The notes beneath the pieces were generated by a model, which was given only the letters and a program-made list of their open reading frames with translations, was not told the DNA's origin and ran no database searches. From positions 58,557 through 122,556 of the forward strand of contig ONAV01000001.1 of the NCBI GenBank assembly GCA_900315925.1: a DNA stretch of 64,000 nt, in the 5' to 3' direction. Numbering within the stretch: the first letter of the stretch is position 1; each line of letters starts with the position of its first letter. Source of the stretch: an uncultured Selenomonadales bacterium (GTDB lineage: Bacteria > Bacillota > Negativicutes > Acidaminococcales > Acidaminococcaceae). This document shows positions 53,348 to 61,261 of this stretch, one piece after another. Made by a program: the position numbers and the translations under genes.

Positions 53348-55069
53348 CTATTTTGCGTTTGCTTCTTTCATCTGCTTCTTGTTTTCATACATGAGCACAT
53401 CGGCCCGGCGGAAAACGGACTCCATATCCGGGTCTGTTTCCGGATTGTAATTGGCGGTACCGATGGCCACATTGACCCGGTCCCAGGGGTTTGCAGCAGT
53501 TGCGTTGACATCAGCCATTGCCTGTGTAAACTGCTGCTCCAGTTCCGCCTGCTTTTTCCAGTCTTCCTTTTGCAGGATCGCCACAAATTCATCGCCGCCG
53601 ATACGGAAAACCGGGCTGTGGGAATATACTTTACAGATCGTACGGCAGGCATTCTGCAAATAGAGATCGCCTTTTTCGTGACCGTAGGTATCGTTGATGG
53701 TTTTTAACTCATTGCAGTCAAACATAACGACTGCGAAATCCTCTACGTCTTTCGGATCAGACTGTCGGATATTCTCATCCTTATCCATCAGGAAGATGTC
53801 GAAGGCGCCCTTGTTCCTCACGCCGGTCAGGGCGTCTCGGAAAGCCTTGCTGTTCAGGTCGCTGATAAAGATCCGCATATGGTTGACCATCTGCTGGAAG
53901 GACTTGGTGAGGATCCCGATCTCATCGTCTCCTTCATAATTCAGGTCTATGTTGTAATTCCCTTCGGAGATCTGCTGGGAAGCATGTACCAGTTGTACCA
54001 GCGGATTGGTGATCTTCCGCACCAGGGACAGGGTCAGGATGATGAACAGGGCTACCGTGGCCACCGCCGTTGCCAGCGTCAGCCAGGAAAGGTTCCGCCA
54101 GCCGGCGCTGATTTCACTGACCGGCGCCGAAACAAACAGGATCAGTTCGTTGGACAGGGTGTTCCAGGCGGCTTCTTTCTCCACGCCGTTATTGGTATAG
54201 CGGATCAGCCGGGTATCACTGCTTTTCCCTGCGGCTTTCATTTCCTCGCTGACATCCCCCAACAGGGTTCCGTGGCTCAGCTGCGGATGATACACGATTT
54301 TGCCTTTCCGGTCGGTAAGGAACGCATATCCCGATTCCAGGATCTTCAGTTCCTTAATCTGGTTCACGAGGGTGGAGTAGCTGATGTCCATGCCAATCTC
54401 ACCGATAAACGTACCGGATTTATAAAGGGGCATGATGTAGGATACAACGGTTTCCCCCAGGTTCTTGTTCTCATAGGGATCCAGCCAGGAGGGGCGGCCC
54501 CGTTCCAGAGGCAGGTAATACCAGCCCACGTGGGCAAAATCGTCGGGCTTGTACTCGCTGATTTCCGTCATCACCAGCTGTTTGAAATGGCCATTGTTTT
54601 GACGGGAATACCAGAACCCTTTCATATGGTCGCTGAGTTCCGGATTGATGCGGTAATAGTAGCCCAGGATGCTGGAGTTATTCGCCGCGATGGTCCTGCA
54701 CATTTCCTGTGTTGCTGCCAGATGCTTCTGCAGATACGCGTCCAGTGCCTCCTGCTGCGCGGCGGTCCGGGTCCGTTTCCGCAGGCTCCGGCCGGAACCC
54801 GTAGCCCCGATTGCGTTCGCATCCGATAACACAACGGTGTCAAAGGAGTTGTACACGAAACGGGAAATGGAGTCCACCGAATTCTCTATAATGTTCAGGT
54901 AGCTGTTGATTTTGTCAAGCTTCGATGCGCAAATCGTGTTCAGCAGCCGCTGGGAGTTCTGTTCTTCCCTGGATTTGACCGTAAAGGCCGACAGGGTGCC
55001 GATCAGGATGGAACAGATCAGTATGGCGGAAACTGTGAGGATTGTAATTTTTGTACGTATAGAATGCAT
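53348..55069 (-). CDS. dCache-HAMP-GGDEF diguanylate cyclase
   Basis: 573 aa. Membrane segment 1 at about 8-29, a periplasmic sensor of about 290 residues, membrane segment 2 at about 325-348, HAMP (KITNPLVQLVHASQQISEGNY), then GGDEF (AFRDALTGVRNKGAFD; FRIGGDEFVAIL with GGDEF at 491-495). The sensor carries the dCache pattern WLDPYENKNLGETVVSYIMPLYK...IGEIGMDISY. The GGDEF motif is intact; no RxxD precedes it. The protein should make c-di-GMP in response to a periplasmic ligand. The start codon lies three bases after the stop of the upstream SBP gene, so translation is probably coupled. It is the last gene of a three-gene operon with two solute-binding proteins. The ligand is unknown. Confidence 0.92.
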   Translation of the reverse strand: MHSIRTKITILTVSAILICSILIGTLSAFTVKSREEQNSQRLLNTICASKLDKINSYLNIIENSVDSISRFVYNSFDTVVLSDANAIGATGSGRSLRKRTRTAAQQEALDAYLQKHLAATQEMCRTIAANNSSILGYYYRINPELSDHMKGFWYSRQNNGHFKQLVMTEISEYKPDDFAHVGWYYLPLERGRPSWLDPYENKNLGETVVSYIMPLYKSGTFIGEIGMDISYSTLVNQIKELKILESGYAFLTDRKGKIVYHPQLSHGTLLGDVSEEMKAAGKSSDTRLIRYTNNGVEKEAAWNTLSNELILFVSAPVSEISAGWRNLSWLTLATAVATVALFIILTLSLVRKITNPLVQLVHASQQISEGNYNIDLNYEGDDEIGILTKSFQQMVNHMRIFISDLNSKAFRDALTGVRNKGAFDIFLMDKDENIRQSDPKDVEDFAVVMFDCNELKTINDTYGHEKGDLYLQNACRTICKVYSHSPVFRIGGDEFVAILQKEDWKKQAELEQQFTQAMADVNATAANPWDRVNVAIGTANYNPETDPDMESVFRRADVLMYENKKQMKEANAK

Positions 55070-55072
55070 ATC

Positions 55073-56716
55073 TCAGTTCCCCCGATCCGCTTCCGCTTTT
55101 ATTGAAACATCTGCGTAACGGTTGCTTGACCAGCCGTTCCAGCGTACATGGAATCCGTTGACCCGTTCGTTCACTGCAAAGAAATGGTAACCGGAATACA
55201 GGGGGATCCACGCCGCGTCGTCCTGAATGATCTTCTTTTCCAGGAACCGGTATTCCCGGATGCGCGCTTCCGGGTCCACGATGGAACGGGCATCCACAAC
55301 CCGCTTCATCACCGCTTCGTCCGGATAGCACAGGCTGCGGCCCAGGGAATTCTCTCTGCTGCCGAAGAAGGCGCTGATGAAGTTGTCCGGGTCGTTATAG
55401 TCAGCCGACCAGGTTCCGGTATAACAGGCCAGCTCGCCGTGGTTCCTGCGGTTAAGGAAGGAACGGTTTTCCATCTCCATCAGGGAGGCACGGACGCCGA
55501 TCTTCTTCCACATGGCCGCTGTCAGCCTCAACATTTCCTTCACCCGCTGGGCCGTGGTATCGGAATAGCTGATCGTCAGATCGAACCCGTCCGGATACCC
55601 GGCTTCCTGCAGCAGCTGCCTGGCCTTTGCGGGATCGAAGGGGATTTCCGGCAGGCCGGGGTTATGTCCTTTCAGCCCCCGGGGGAAGATGCCGTTTTCC
55701 AGAATGCCACGGTTGCTGATGGCCGTCTGCATCAGGATCTTTCGGTCCAGCGCCAGCTGCAGCGCCTTGCGGACCCGCACATCCTGCAAAGGAGGCAGGG
55801 ACTGGTTGAGGGCGATATAGGAGATACCCACGCGATGGCCCCGGATCACATTCTTCCGGTAAATGTCCCCCCGCAGGAAATACTCCGCGTCAATGCCCAG
55901 TTTATCCAAATCCAGGATATCCAGCTCCCCGTTGAGGAACATCTGCCGCAGCGGGCTGTTTTCCGCGTAAAAATGCATGGAAAGGCCGTCGCATTTGGGT
56001 GGGCCGGACCAGCATTTCGGGTTGGCTTTCATAACGATGCCTTTATATTTAGTCCATTCCGTCAGCACAAAGGGACCGGTCCCGACGGTTGTTTCCGGCG
56101 TCCTGCCGAAGGCGTCTCCTGCTTTCAGCGTGGTCTCTTTGTCAAGGATGGACGCTCCCGGCGTGGTCAGTCCTTCCAGGAAGGTGGCGCAGGGATAGGC
56201 GAGGGTTATGGTAAAGGTCAGGTCGTCGATGATTTTAAATCCCGCTAACTTGTCGGTCTTTTTTTCGCGCAGTGCTTCGGCCCCCAGGATGCTCATGGCC
56301 AGGTCCCGGTTCCGGCTTTCCGGATGGGAAATAAGCCGGTGGAACGTAAATTCCACATCTTCCGCGGTGAGGGCGGCCCCGTTGCTGAACGTTACGCCGG
56401 GATGGAGGCGGAATGTATAGACCAGGCCGTCCCCGGATACTTCCCAGGAATCCGCAAGGGAGGGGACCATCCGGTTGCGGCCGTCTTCTTCCTTTTCTTC
56501 TGCCAAACGGTCGAACACATTCAGGACCACTGTATATTTTTCAGAAATGCGCTGGGGATCTGCCAAAGCCGGTTCCGTGTCCAGAAAAGTCAGGTATGCG
56601 GACGTTTTGGGAGCGGAGGCGGATTTATCCCCCGCCGGCCCGGCGCAGGCGGACAAAATCAGGCAGAAGGCCGTTGCCATGACCCCATATAACGCTGTCT
56701 TTATGCGTATCTTCAA
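55073..56716 (-). CDS. SBP_bac_5 family (peptide/nickel-type) substrate-binding lipoprotein
   Basis: 547 aa. The start appears to be TTG at 56716, with AGGAG nine to ten bases upstream; no ATG fits the signal peptide. Lipobox LSAC at 21-24. Family features: NVFDRLAE, LADSWEVSGDGLVYTFRLHPGVTFSNGAALTAEDV, TVGTGPFVLTEW, VRKALQLALDR and a C-terminal WIPLYSGYHFFAVNERVNGFHV. Members bind oligopeptides, nickel complexes, haem or opines at the periplasmic face. No DppB/C/D/F-like genes are nearby. It is followed after three bases by the diguanylate cyclase and preceded by a BMP-type protein, so it may present its ligand to the dCache sensor rather than feed a transporter (inference). Confidence 0.85.
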   Translation of the reverse strand: MKIRIKTALYGVMATAFCLILSACAGPAGDKSASAPKTSAYLTFLDTEPALADPQRISEKYTVVLNVFDRLAEEKEEDGRNRMVPSLADSWEVSGDGLVYTFRLHPGVTFSNGAALTAEDVEFTFHRLISHPESRNRDLAMSILGAEALREKKTDKLAGFKIIDDLTFTITLAYPCATFLEGLTTPGASILDKETTLKAGDAFGRTPETTVGTGPFVLTEWTKYKGIVMKANPKCWSGPPKCDGLSMHFYAENSPLRQMFLNGELDILDLDKLGIDAEYFLRGDIYRKNVIRGHRVGISYIALNQSLPPLQDVRVRKALQLALDRKILMQTAISNRGILENGIFPRGLKGHNPGLPEIPFDPAKARQLLQEAGYPDGFDLTISYSDTTAQRVKEMLRLTAAMWKKIGVRASLMEMENRSFLNRRNHGELACYTGTWSADYNDPDNFISAFFGSRENSLGRSLCYPDEAVMKRVVDARSIVDPEARIREYRFLEKKIIQDDAAWIPLYSGYHFFAVNERVNGFHVRWNGWSSNRYADVSIKAEADRGN

Positions 56717-56744
56717 TCGAAACCACTCCTGTCAGGAACGTCGT

Positions 56745-57935
56745 TTATTGTAAAACGGTAACCACGTCTTTTAATATATAATGGAAAGAGGAAACGGAGG
56801 AATCTTTGTTTTCGGTAAACCCGCTGCGCAGATCAATGGTATCTTTCGGGTCATTGGGGTTCACCCCGGTATAGTCTCCCCTGAACACCTGGACTTTTCC
56901 GTCCCGCAGGTTCTGTATCGTTTCTTTGAGCTGCTCCTGTGCCCCTTCCGGCAAAACGGCGGTGTTCAGTCTGGTCATCTCTACCCAGTTTTCCTTGAAG
57001 CCGGCGCTCATATCCTGGTTGGGATGTACCGTGCCCGCTACGGTTTTCTCAATGGGTTTATTGTCCATTACGGCTTTGACCGCGCCGAGGATGTAGGGTG
57101 TCCAGTTGATCCGCGTACCGGCCAGGGACGTATGGGGCGCCGCGTCCGTCATGTCGATGTTATAACCGACATGGTACACGTCTTTTGCGTAACTTTCTTC
57201 GCAGGCGATGGCCGGGCCTACCGTGTCCGAATGCTGCGACAGGATTACGCAGCCTTCCTCCAGCAGTTCTTCCGCGCAGGCCTTTTCCAGCGTGTAGCTG
57301 TCCCAGATGTTGGTGTATTTAACGTACATCACGGTTTGGGGAACCACGGAGCGCGCTCCCAGCAGGAACGCGGTGAAACCGGAGATGACTTCCGGATAAG
57401 GGAAAGCGGCCACAAAACCCAGCTTGGTCTCTTCCGGTCTGATCTTGCCTTTCTGGATCATTTCCTTCAGCTTCAGTCCCGCCACTACGCCGCTGGCATA
57501 CCGGCCCTGGTATACCTCGCCTTTAAACGTATGGTAATTGGCCGGGGCTTCTTTGGGTACCGGGTCGAAAGACGCCTGGCAGAACTGGATATGGGGATAC
57601 CTGGGAGCCAGGTCGCGGATGTTTCCGTAGCTGTTGGTAAAAATAATATCGCATTTCCCGGCCGCCAGCTTCTCGACGGCCAAGTGGATATGCTCGTCCA
57701 GCACATTGCTGCACATGACGGTACGCACCTTGTCCTGATAGGTCTTCTGCACCGTTTCCTGGGCCAGGTAAAAATTGTAGGAATAGGGCGCCGTCTCGTC
57801 GTTGTCGTAGATAAAGCCCACGGTGACTACCCGGGCCGGGAAGAAGTGTCTGTACCCGAAAAATGCGGCTGCAAGCAGCAGCAGCGCGATCAGGATCTTC
57901 CACAGCGAATGCTGTGTGTTTCCTTGCTCTTTCAT
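56745..57935 (-). CDS. BMP/Med-family binding protein with N-terminal membrane anchor
   Basis: 396 aa. ATG after CCAGGAGCGG. Instead of a lipobox, the N-terminus has one hydrophobic segment (about 12-28, ILIALLLLAAAFFGYRHFF), so the protein is probably tethered in the inner membrane and faces the periplasm. The rest matches the basic membrane protein (PnrA-like) fold: VTVGFIYDNDETAPYSYNFYLAQ, CDIIFTNSYG, YHTFKGEVYQGRYASGVVAG, LGFVAAFPYPEVISGFTAF, VILSQHSDT, YHVGYNIDM. Family members bind nucleosides or autoinducer-like ligands. No permease or ATPase genes lie nearby. First gene of the operon with the SBP lipoprotein and dCache-GGDEF gene, which points to ligand sensing. Confidence 0.85.
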   Translation of the reverse strand: MKEQGNTQHSLWKILIALLLLAAAFFGYRHFFPARVVTVGFIYDNDETAPYSYNFYLAQETVQKTYQDKVRTVMCSNVLDEHIHLAVEKLAAGKCDIIFTNSYGNIRDLAPRYPHIQFCQASFDPVPKEAPANYHTFKGEVYQGRYASGVVAGLKLKEMIQKGKIRPEETKLGFVAAFPYPEVISGFTAFLLGARSVVPQTVMYVKYTNIWDSYTLEKACAEELLEEGCVILSQHSDTVGPAIACEESYAKDVYHVGYNIDMTDAAPHTSLAGTRINWTPYILGAVKAVMDNKPIEKTVAGTVHPNQDMSAGFKENWVEMTRLNTAVLPEGAQEQLKETIQNLRDGKVQVFRGDYTGVNPNDPKDTIDLRSGFTENKDSSVSSFHYILKDVVTVLQ

Positions 57936-58276
57936 AAACGTATCCGCTCCTGGTATGTCATTACTTTGTTGCTGTGTCCGTACTGAATGTATATGTTATT
58001 TCACAAAATTAGCTATAATTGATGGTATAATCATACTTATTATAGCAAATATCCCCCTTTAGTTCAATATTATATATAACAGCTGCTCGCAGGTTTTTGC
58101 GGAACCCGCGCGGAAACGCCGGGATGCTCTGCCGGATGGGGAGGAAGATTGGACCTTGGCCGGTCTTTTTATCCGGTCATTTTTTGCAACGGTAGTTGGA
58201 TATCGACCCTGCAAACAGTAATAGTTTTTATTAGTAAGTAAAAATAATAATCTTATAATAAAAAATAATAAATAGC
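57936..58276. other. divergent intergenic region between the sensory operon and the mutase operon
   Basis: No gene seen. AT-rich DNA at 57990-58080 should hold the minus-strand promoter, but no clear -35/-10 pair stands out. 58080-58200 is GC-richer with two CCGGTC + T-run segments that do not form a good stem; I could not assign it to a known RNA. 58215-58276 is almost pure A+T. Confidence 0.5.
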
Positions 58277-58305
58277 TTGACATTCTTAATGATAATTATT
58301 ATTAT
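58277..58305 (+). promoter_or_regulatory. promoter of the mutase operon with an overlapping Fur-like box
   Basis: TTGACA (58277-58282), 17-base spacer, TATTAT (58300-58305). TGATAATTATTATTA (58290-58304) differs from the Fur 7-1-7 consensus TGATAATnATTATCA at one position and covers the spacer and -10 element, where a bound repressor would block transcription. Confidence 0.65.
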
Positions 58306-58384
58306 ATTAGTGGACAGGGAAACTGGCAAGGCCAAATCAAATCCTCTGGTTTCCGGTGAAGAGTGTTAAAAATCGAATATTGCA

Positions 58385-58545
58385 AACTGTACAGGTGCCC
58401 GAAAGGGCCCAACAGAGAAGTCCGGTGCAAGTCCGGCGCGGTCCCGCCGCTGTAAGGGGGAGCGAACTTCACAAATGTCACTGAAACGTCCTGTTTTGGG
58501 AAGGCGAAGCGAGCGATGAACCTAAGTCAGAAGAACTGCCTGTAT
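58385..58545 (+). ncRNA. cobalamin riboswitch
   Basis: Shows the conserved order of the B12 aptamer: ACAGGTGCCC (58391), AAGGGCCCAACAG, AAGTCCGGTGCAAGTCCGG, GCGGTCCCGCCGCTGTAA (B12 box, 58439-58456), GTCACTG (58477), GGGAAGGCGAAG, CGATGAACCTAAGTCAG and AAGAACTGCCTGTA. The ends pair (TACAGG 58390-58395 with CCTGTA 58539-58544). It lies upstream of the B12-dependent mutase genes, with a terminator about 80 bases downstream. Confidence 0.95.
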
Positions 58546-58623
58546 GGAAACCATTTCTTGACCCGCGAGCGACGGGGAGGAGATGACTGCACAGCCGTTA
58601 TGTGCTGGCAGCTGCCTTCAAAC

Positions 58624-58652
58624 CGTCTTTTCATTACGAAAAGGCGTTTTTT
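58624..58652 (+). terminator. riboswitch-controlled terminator
   Basis: CGTCTTTTC (58624-58632) / GAAAAGGCG (58638-58646) with one G-U pair, then six T. Its position after the aptamer suggests transcription attenuation when B12 is bound. Repression of an enzyme that uses B12 is less usual than repression of B12 synthesis. Confidence 0.8.
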
Positions 58653-58719
58653 AATTTAGTTTATATAACGGCCTGGACAACCGTCATATAATGATTTGCC
58701 ATTCTCAAACCTTCCAAAT

Positions 58720-58852
58720 TCACGTGCGGGGTAACGCAGCCGGACACTGGGTTACCCCCACGGGTCTGAAGGTGAAGGAAGAGGATGAAACGGCAGCGGC
58801 AGTAATCACTCTCACACGAGCAGGTTTTTTTATTGGTAACATTTGGTAACAT
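58720..58852 (+). other. structured leader of mutA, part 1: long hairpin and tandem 10-mers
   Basis: CGTG-c-GGGGTAAC (58723-58735) pairs with GTTACCCC-CACG (58751-58762), about 12 pairs with a one-base bulge. A T run follows at about 58824-58831 without a stem directly before it. Then TTGGTAACAT occurs twice in perfect tandem (58833-58842, 58843-58852). I do not recognise a known riboswitch here. Confidence 0.55.
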
Positions 58853-58870
58853 CCATCCGGCGACGGATGG
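58853..58870 (+). other. GNRA-capped hairpin in the mutA leader
   Basis: CCATCCG (58853-58859), loop GCGA, CGGATGG (58864-58870). Seven perfect pairs with a GNRA tetraloop, no U run after it. Confidence 0.65.
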
Positions 58871-58960
58871 TCTTACATAGATTCAGCGACCGGGCGCATT
58901 TCCCGGGAGGAGAATCAAAAAGGAATTGGAGGGAAATTATCTGGTCATAATGCGCAGAAC

Positions 58961-59039
58961 AAATTTTTCCGGACAAGGCGGAGGAGTGAGTCGTAGCCGC
59001 AGCTACGCCGAGCGACGACAACGAGGTACGGGAAAATTT
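58961..59039. repeat. palindromic element, possible interspersed repeat, before mutA
   Basis: Outer arms AAATTTTTCC (58961-58970) and GGGAAAATTT (59030-59039) pair with one G-U. At the centre, CGTAGC (58992-58997), CGCA, GCTACG (59002-59007) forms a hairpin. Flanks share GGACAAG on both sides (58971 and 59040). It ends about 48 bases before the mutA ribosome-binding site. It has the look of a short mobile or repeated palindromic sequence; only one copy is in this window. Confidence 0.5.
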
Positions 59040-59104
59040 GGACAAGCAGAATGGACGGATGATTGACCGATGATTCCGAAATCTAATGAGGAGGTAAATT
59101 GTTT

Positions 59105-61261
59105 ATGGCTGAAGAAACCAACATCGAGCAGTCCAAATCCAAGCCGATGACTGACAAGGAGTTGGAAGAACTTCTGCGTAAGTCTGACAAGATGATGTAC
59201 ACCAAAAACTATGAAGGCATTACCTTCGATCCCATTTACACGCTGCGTAAATGGAAGGACATCCTGCCAACGGATGATTATCCGGGCATGGGCGATTTCC
59301 TGCGCGGCAGTACGGTAAATGGTTACGTTCACGAACCCTGGGGCATCGCCCAGGCCTGCGATCTGACCGAACCGCAGGAAAACAACGAACTGCTGAAATT
59401 CGAAATTTCCAAAGGCAGCACGGTTTACCATGTGCGCGTTGACAAAGCCACCCTGGCCGGCGTTGACGTAAAAGATGCCGAAAAACCTGGCGACAAGGGC
59501 GTAAGCCTGACCACCGTGGAAGACATGCACACCATGCTGGACGGACTGGATCTGGAAAAGATTCCCTTCATGTTATATACCGGGGAAGCTTCCACCCGCC
59601 TGCTGGCTATGATGGTAGCTGCGCTGAAAGCCGGCGGCAAGAAAGTGGAAAAGCTGAAAGGCATTGTGGGCGCCGACCCCATCGGCGAACTGATTAAAAA
59701 CGGCAAGACCAGCGAGTCTCTGGATGCGCTGTATGACCAGATGGCTGCTGCCATTAAATGGGCAAAGAAAAACGCACCAGGCCTGCGTACCGTTTTCGTT
59801 CGCAGCACCGTGTTCTCCCTGGGCGGAGCGGAAAGCGTTCAGGAAGTTGCCTACACCTATGCGGTAGCTGTGGAATATGTACGCCAGATGATGAAACGTG
59901 GCCTGGATATCCATGATATTTCCCAGGCGATCGCTTTCGAATTCAATCAGGGCGCAAACTTCTTCATGGAAATCGCAAAACTGCGTGCAGCCCGTCAGAT
60001 CTGGGCCAACATCATGAAAGAATTCGGCGCCGAAGAAGCGGACCGCGCTTCCTTCGTACATGGCCGTCCGGCATCTTTCACCAAGACCGTGATCGACCCG
60101 TATGTGAACATGCTGCGTAACTGCACCCAGTCTTTCTCCAGCGTAGTTGGCGGTGTTAACACCTACGAAAACGAACCCTTTGACGAACTGATCCGCAAAG
60201 GCGACACCTTCTCCCGCCGTATTGCCCGCAACATCCACATCATGCTGCAGGAAGAATTCGGCATGCAGGCGCCTATCGATCAGGCTGGCGGCTCCTGGGC
60301 CGTGGAAGCGCTGACCAAACAGATCACCGAAAAGATCTGGGCTAAATTCCAGGAAGTAGAAGCAGCCGGCGGCGTAATTGCCGCACTGAAAGACGGCAGC
60401 ATCCAGAAAGGCATCGCCGATATCCTGGCTGCCCGCTTCAAGGCTCTGGAACTGCGCAAAGACCGCGCGGTCGGCGTAAACATGTATCCGAACATGACGG
60501 AAGAACCATTGGATCCCCGTCCGGAAAATACCGAAGAAATCAAAAAGATTCTGTCTGCTAACGTAGATAAATATCTGGATGATGTAGACGCAAAAGAAAC
60601 GGACGCCAAACTGGCTGCTGTTAAGGCTGCCGGCGCTGACGCCCTGATCGACGCGGAAGCGGATGCTTTCACCGCCGGCGCTACCATCGGACAGGTTGCC
60701 AAGGCTGCTGCCAAAGAAGCCTGCTGCTGCGACGTTGCGGTTGAACCGATTGCAGAACATCACTGGACGGAAAAATTCGAAGCCCTGCGCAGAGATACCG
60801 AAGCTTACATTGCCAAGACCGGCAAGAACGTGGAAGTATTCCTGGCCAACATGGGACCGATTCCGCAGCATAAAGCCCGCGCTGACTTCTCCACCAGCTT
60901 CCTGCAGGTCGGTGAATTCAACGTGCATCTGAACAATGGCTTCCAGGACGACGAAGGCAAGCCCAATTCCCGTTGGGAAAAGGCTGCGGCTGCCCTGAAG
61001 GCCGGCATCGACGAAGCAGGCACCCCGTACGACTGCGCGGTTATCTGCTCCACCGACGCTACCTATCCGGAAGACGTACCGGGAATGGCTCCGCTGCTGA
61101 AAGCTGCCAACCCGACCATGAAACTGTTCCTGGCCGGCGCTCCTGCCAAAGATATGAAACAGACATATCTGGATGCGGGTGTAGACGACTTCATCAGCGT
61201 ATCTGCCAACTGCTTTGATATTCTGAAAGACTTGCAGAAGAGGAAGGGGATGATTGAATAA
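59105..61261 (+). CDS. mutA: methylmalonyl-CoA mutase, small (beta) subunit
   Basis: 718 aa from the ATG at 59105; GAGGAGGT lies nine bases upstream, while the in-frame TTG at 59099 is too near. The N-terminal TIM-barrel part is present ([60 protein letters not shown]), but the C-terminal B12-binding-like domain lacks the DxHxxG motif ([18 protein letters not shown]). This marks it as the non-catalytic partner of the heterodimer. With MutB it interconverts succinyl-CoA and (R)-methylmalonyl-CoA, here probably towards propionate. Its stop TAA overlaps the mutB ATG by one base. Codon use is strongly biased to C-ending codons, as in highly expressed genes. Confidence 0.95.
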   Translation: MAEETNIEQSKSKPMTDKELEELLRKSDKMMYTKNYEGITFDPIYTLRKWKDILPTDDYPGMGDFLRGSTVNGYVHEPWGIAQACDLTEPQENNELLKFEISKGSTVYHVRVDKATLAGVDVKDAEKPGDKGVSLTTVEDMHTMLDGLDLEKIPFMLYTGEASTRLLAMMVAALKAGGKKVEKLKGIVGADPIGELIKNGKTSESLDALYDQMAAAIKWAKKNAPGLRTVFVRSTVFSLGGAESVQEVAYTYAVAVEYVRQMMKRGLDIHDISQAIAFEFNQGANFFMEIAKLRAARQIWANIMKEFGAEEADRASFVHGRPASFTKTVIDPYVNMLRNCTQSFSSVVGGVNTYENEPFDELIRKGDTFSRRIARNIHIMLQEEFGMQAPIDQAGGSWAVEALTKQITEKIWAKFQEVEAAGGVIAALKDGSIQKGIADILAARFKALELRKDRAVGVNMYPNMTEEPLDPRPENTEEIKKILSANVDKYLDDVDAKETDAKLAAVKAAGADALIDAEADAFTAGATIGQVAKAAAKEACCCDVAVEPIAEHHWTEKFEALRRDTEAYIAKTGKNVEVFLANMGPIPQHKARADFSTSFLQVGEFNVHLNNGFQDDEGKPNSRWEKAAAALKAGIDEAGTPYDCAVICSTDATYPEDVPGMAPLLKAANPTMKLFLAGAPAKDMKQTYLDAGVDDFISVSANCFDILKDLQKRKGMIE

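Noticed and set aside
53232..53450. Short frame after tpsB on the plus strand
   Set aside because: It runs through the terminator hairpin and into the antisense of the GGDEF gene; no ribosome-binding site or domain.
58080..58200. Possible structured RNA with CCGGTC and T runs in the divergent intergenic region
   Set aside because: I could not draw a stable stem next to the T runs, nor match a known RNA, so no feature was claimed beyond a note.
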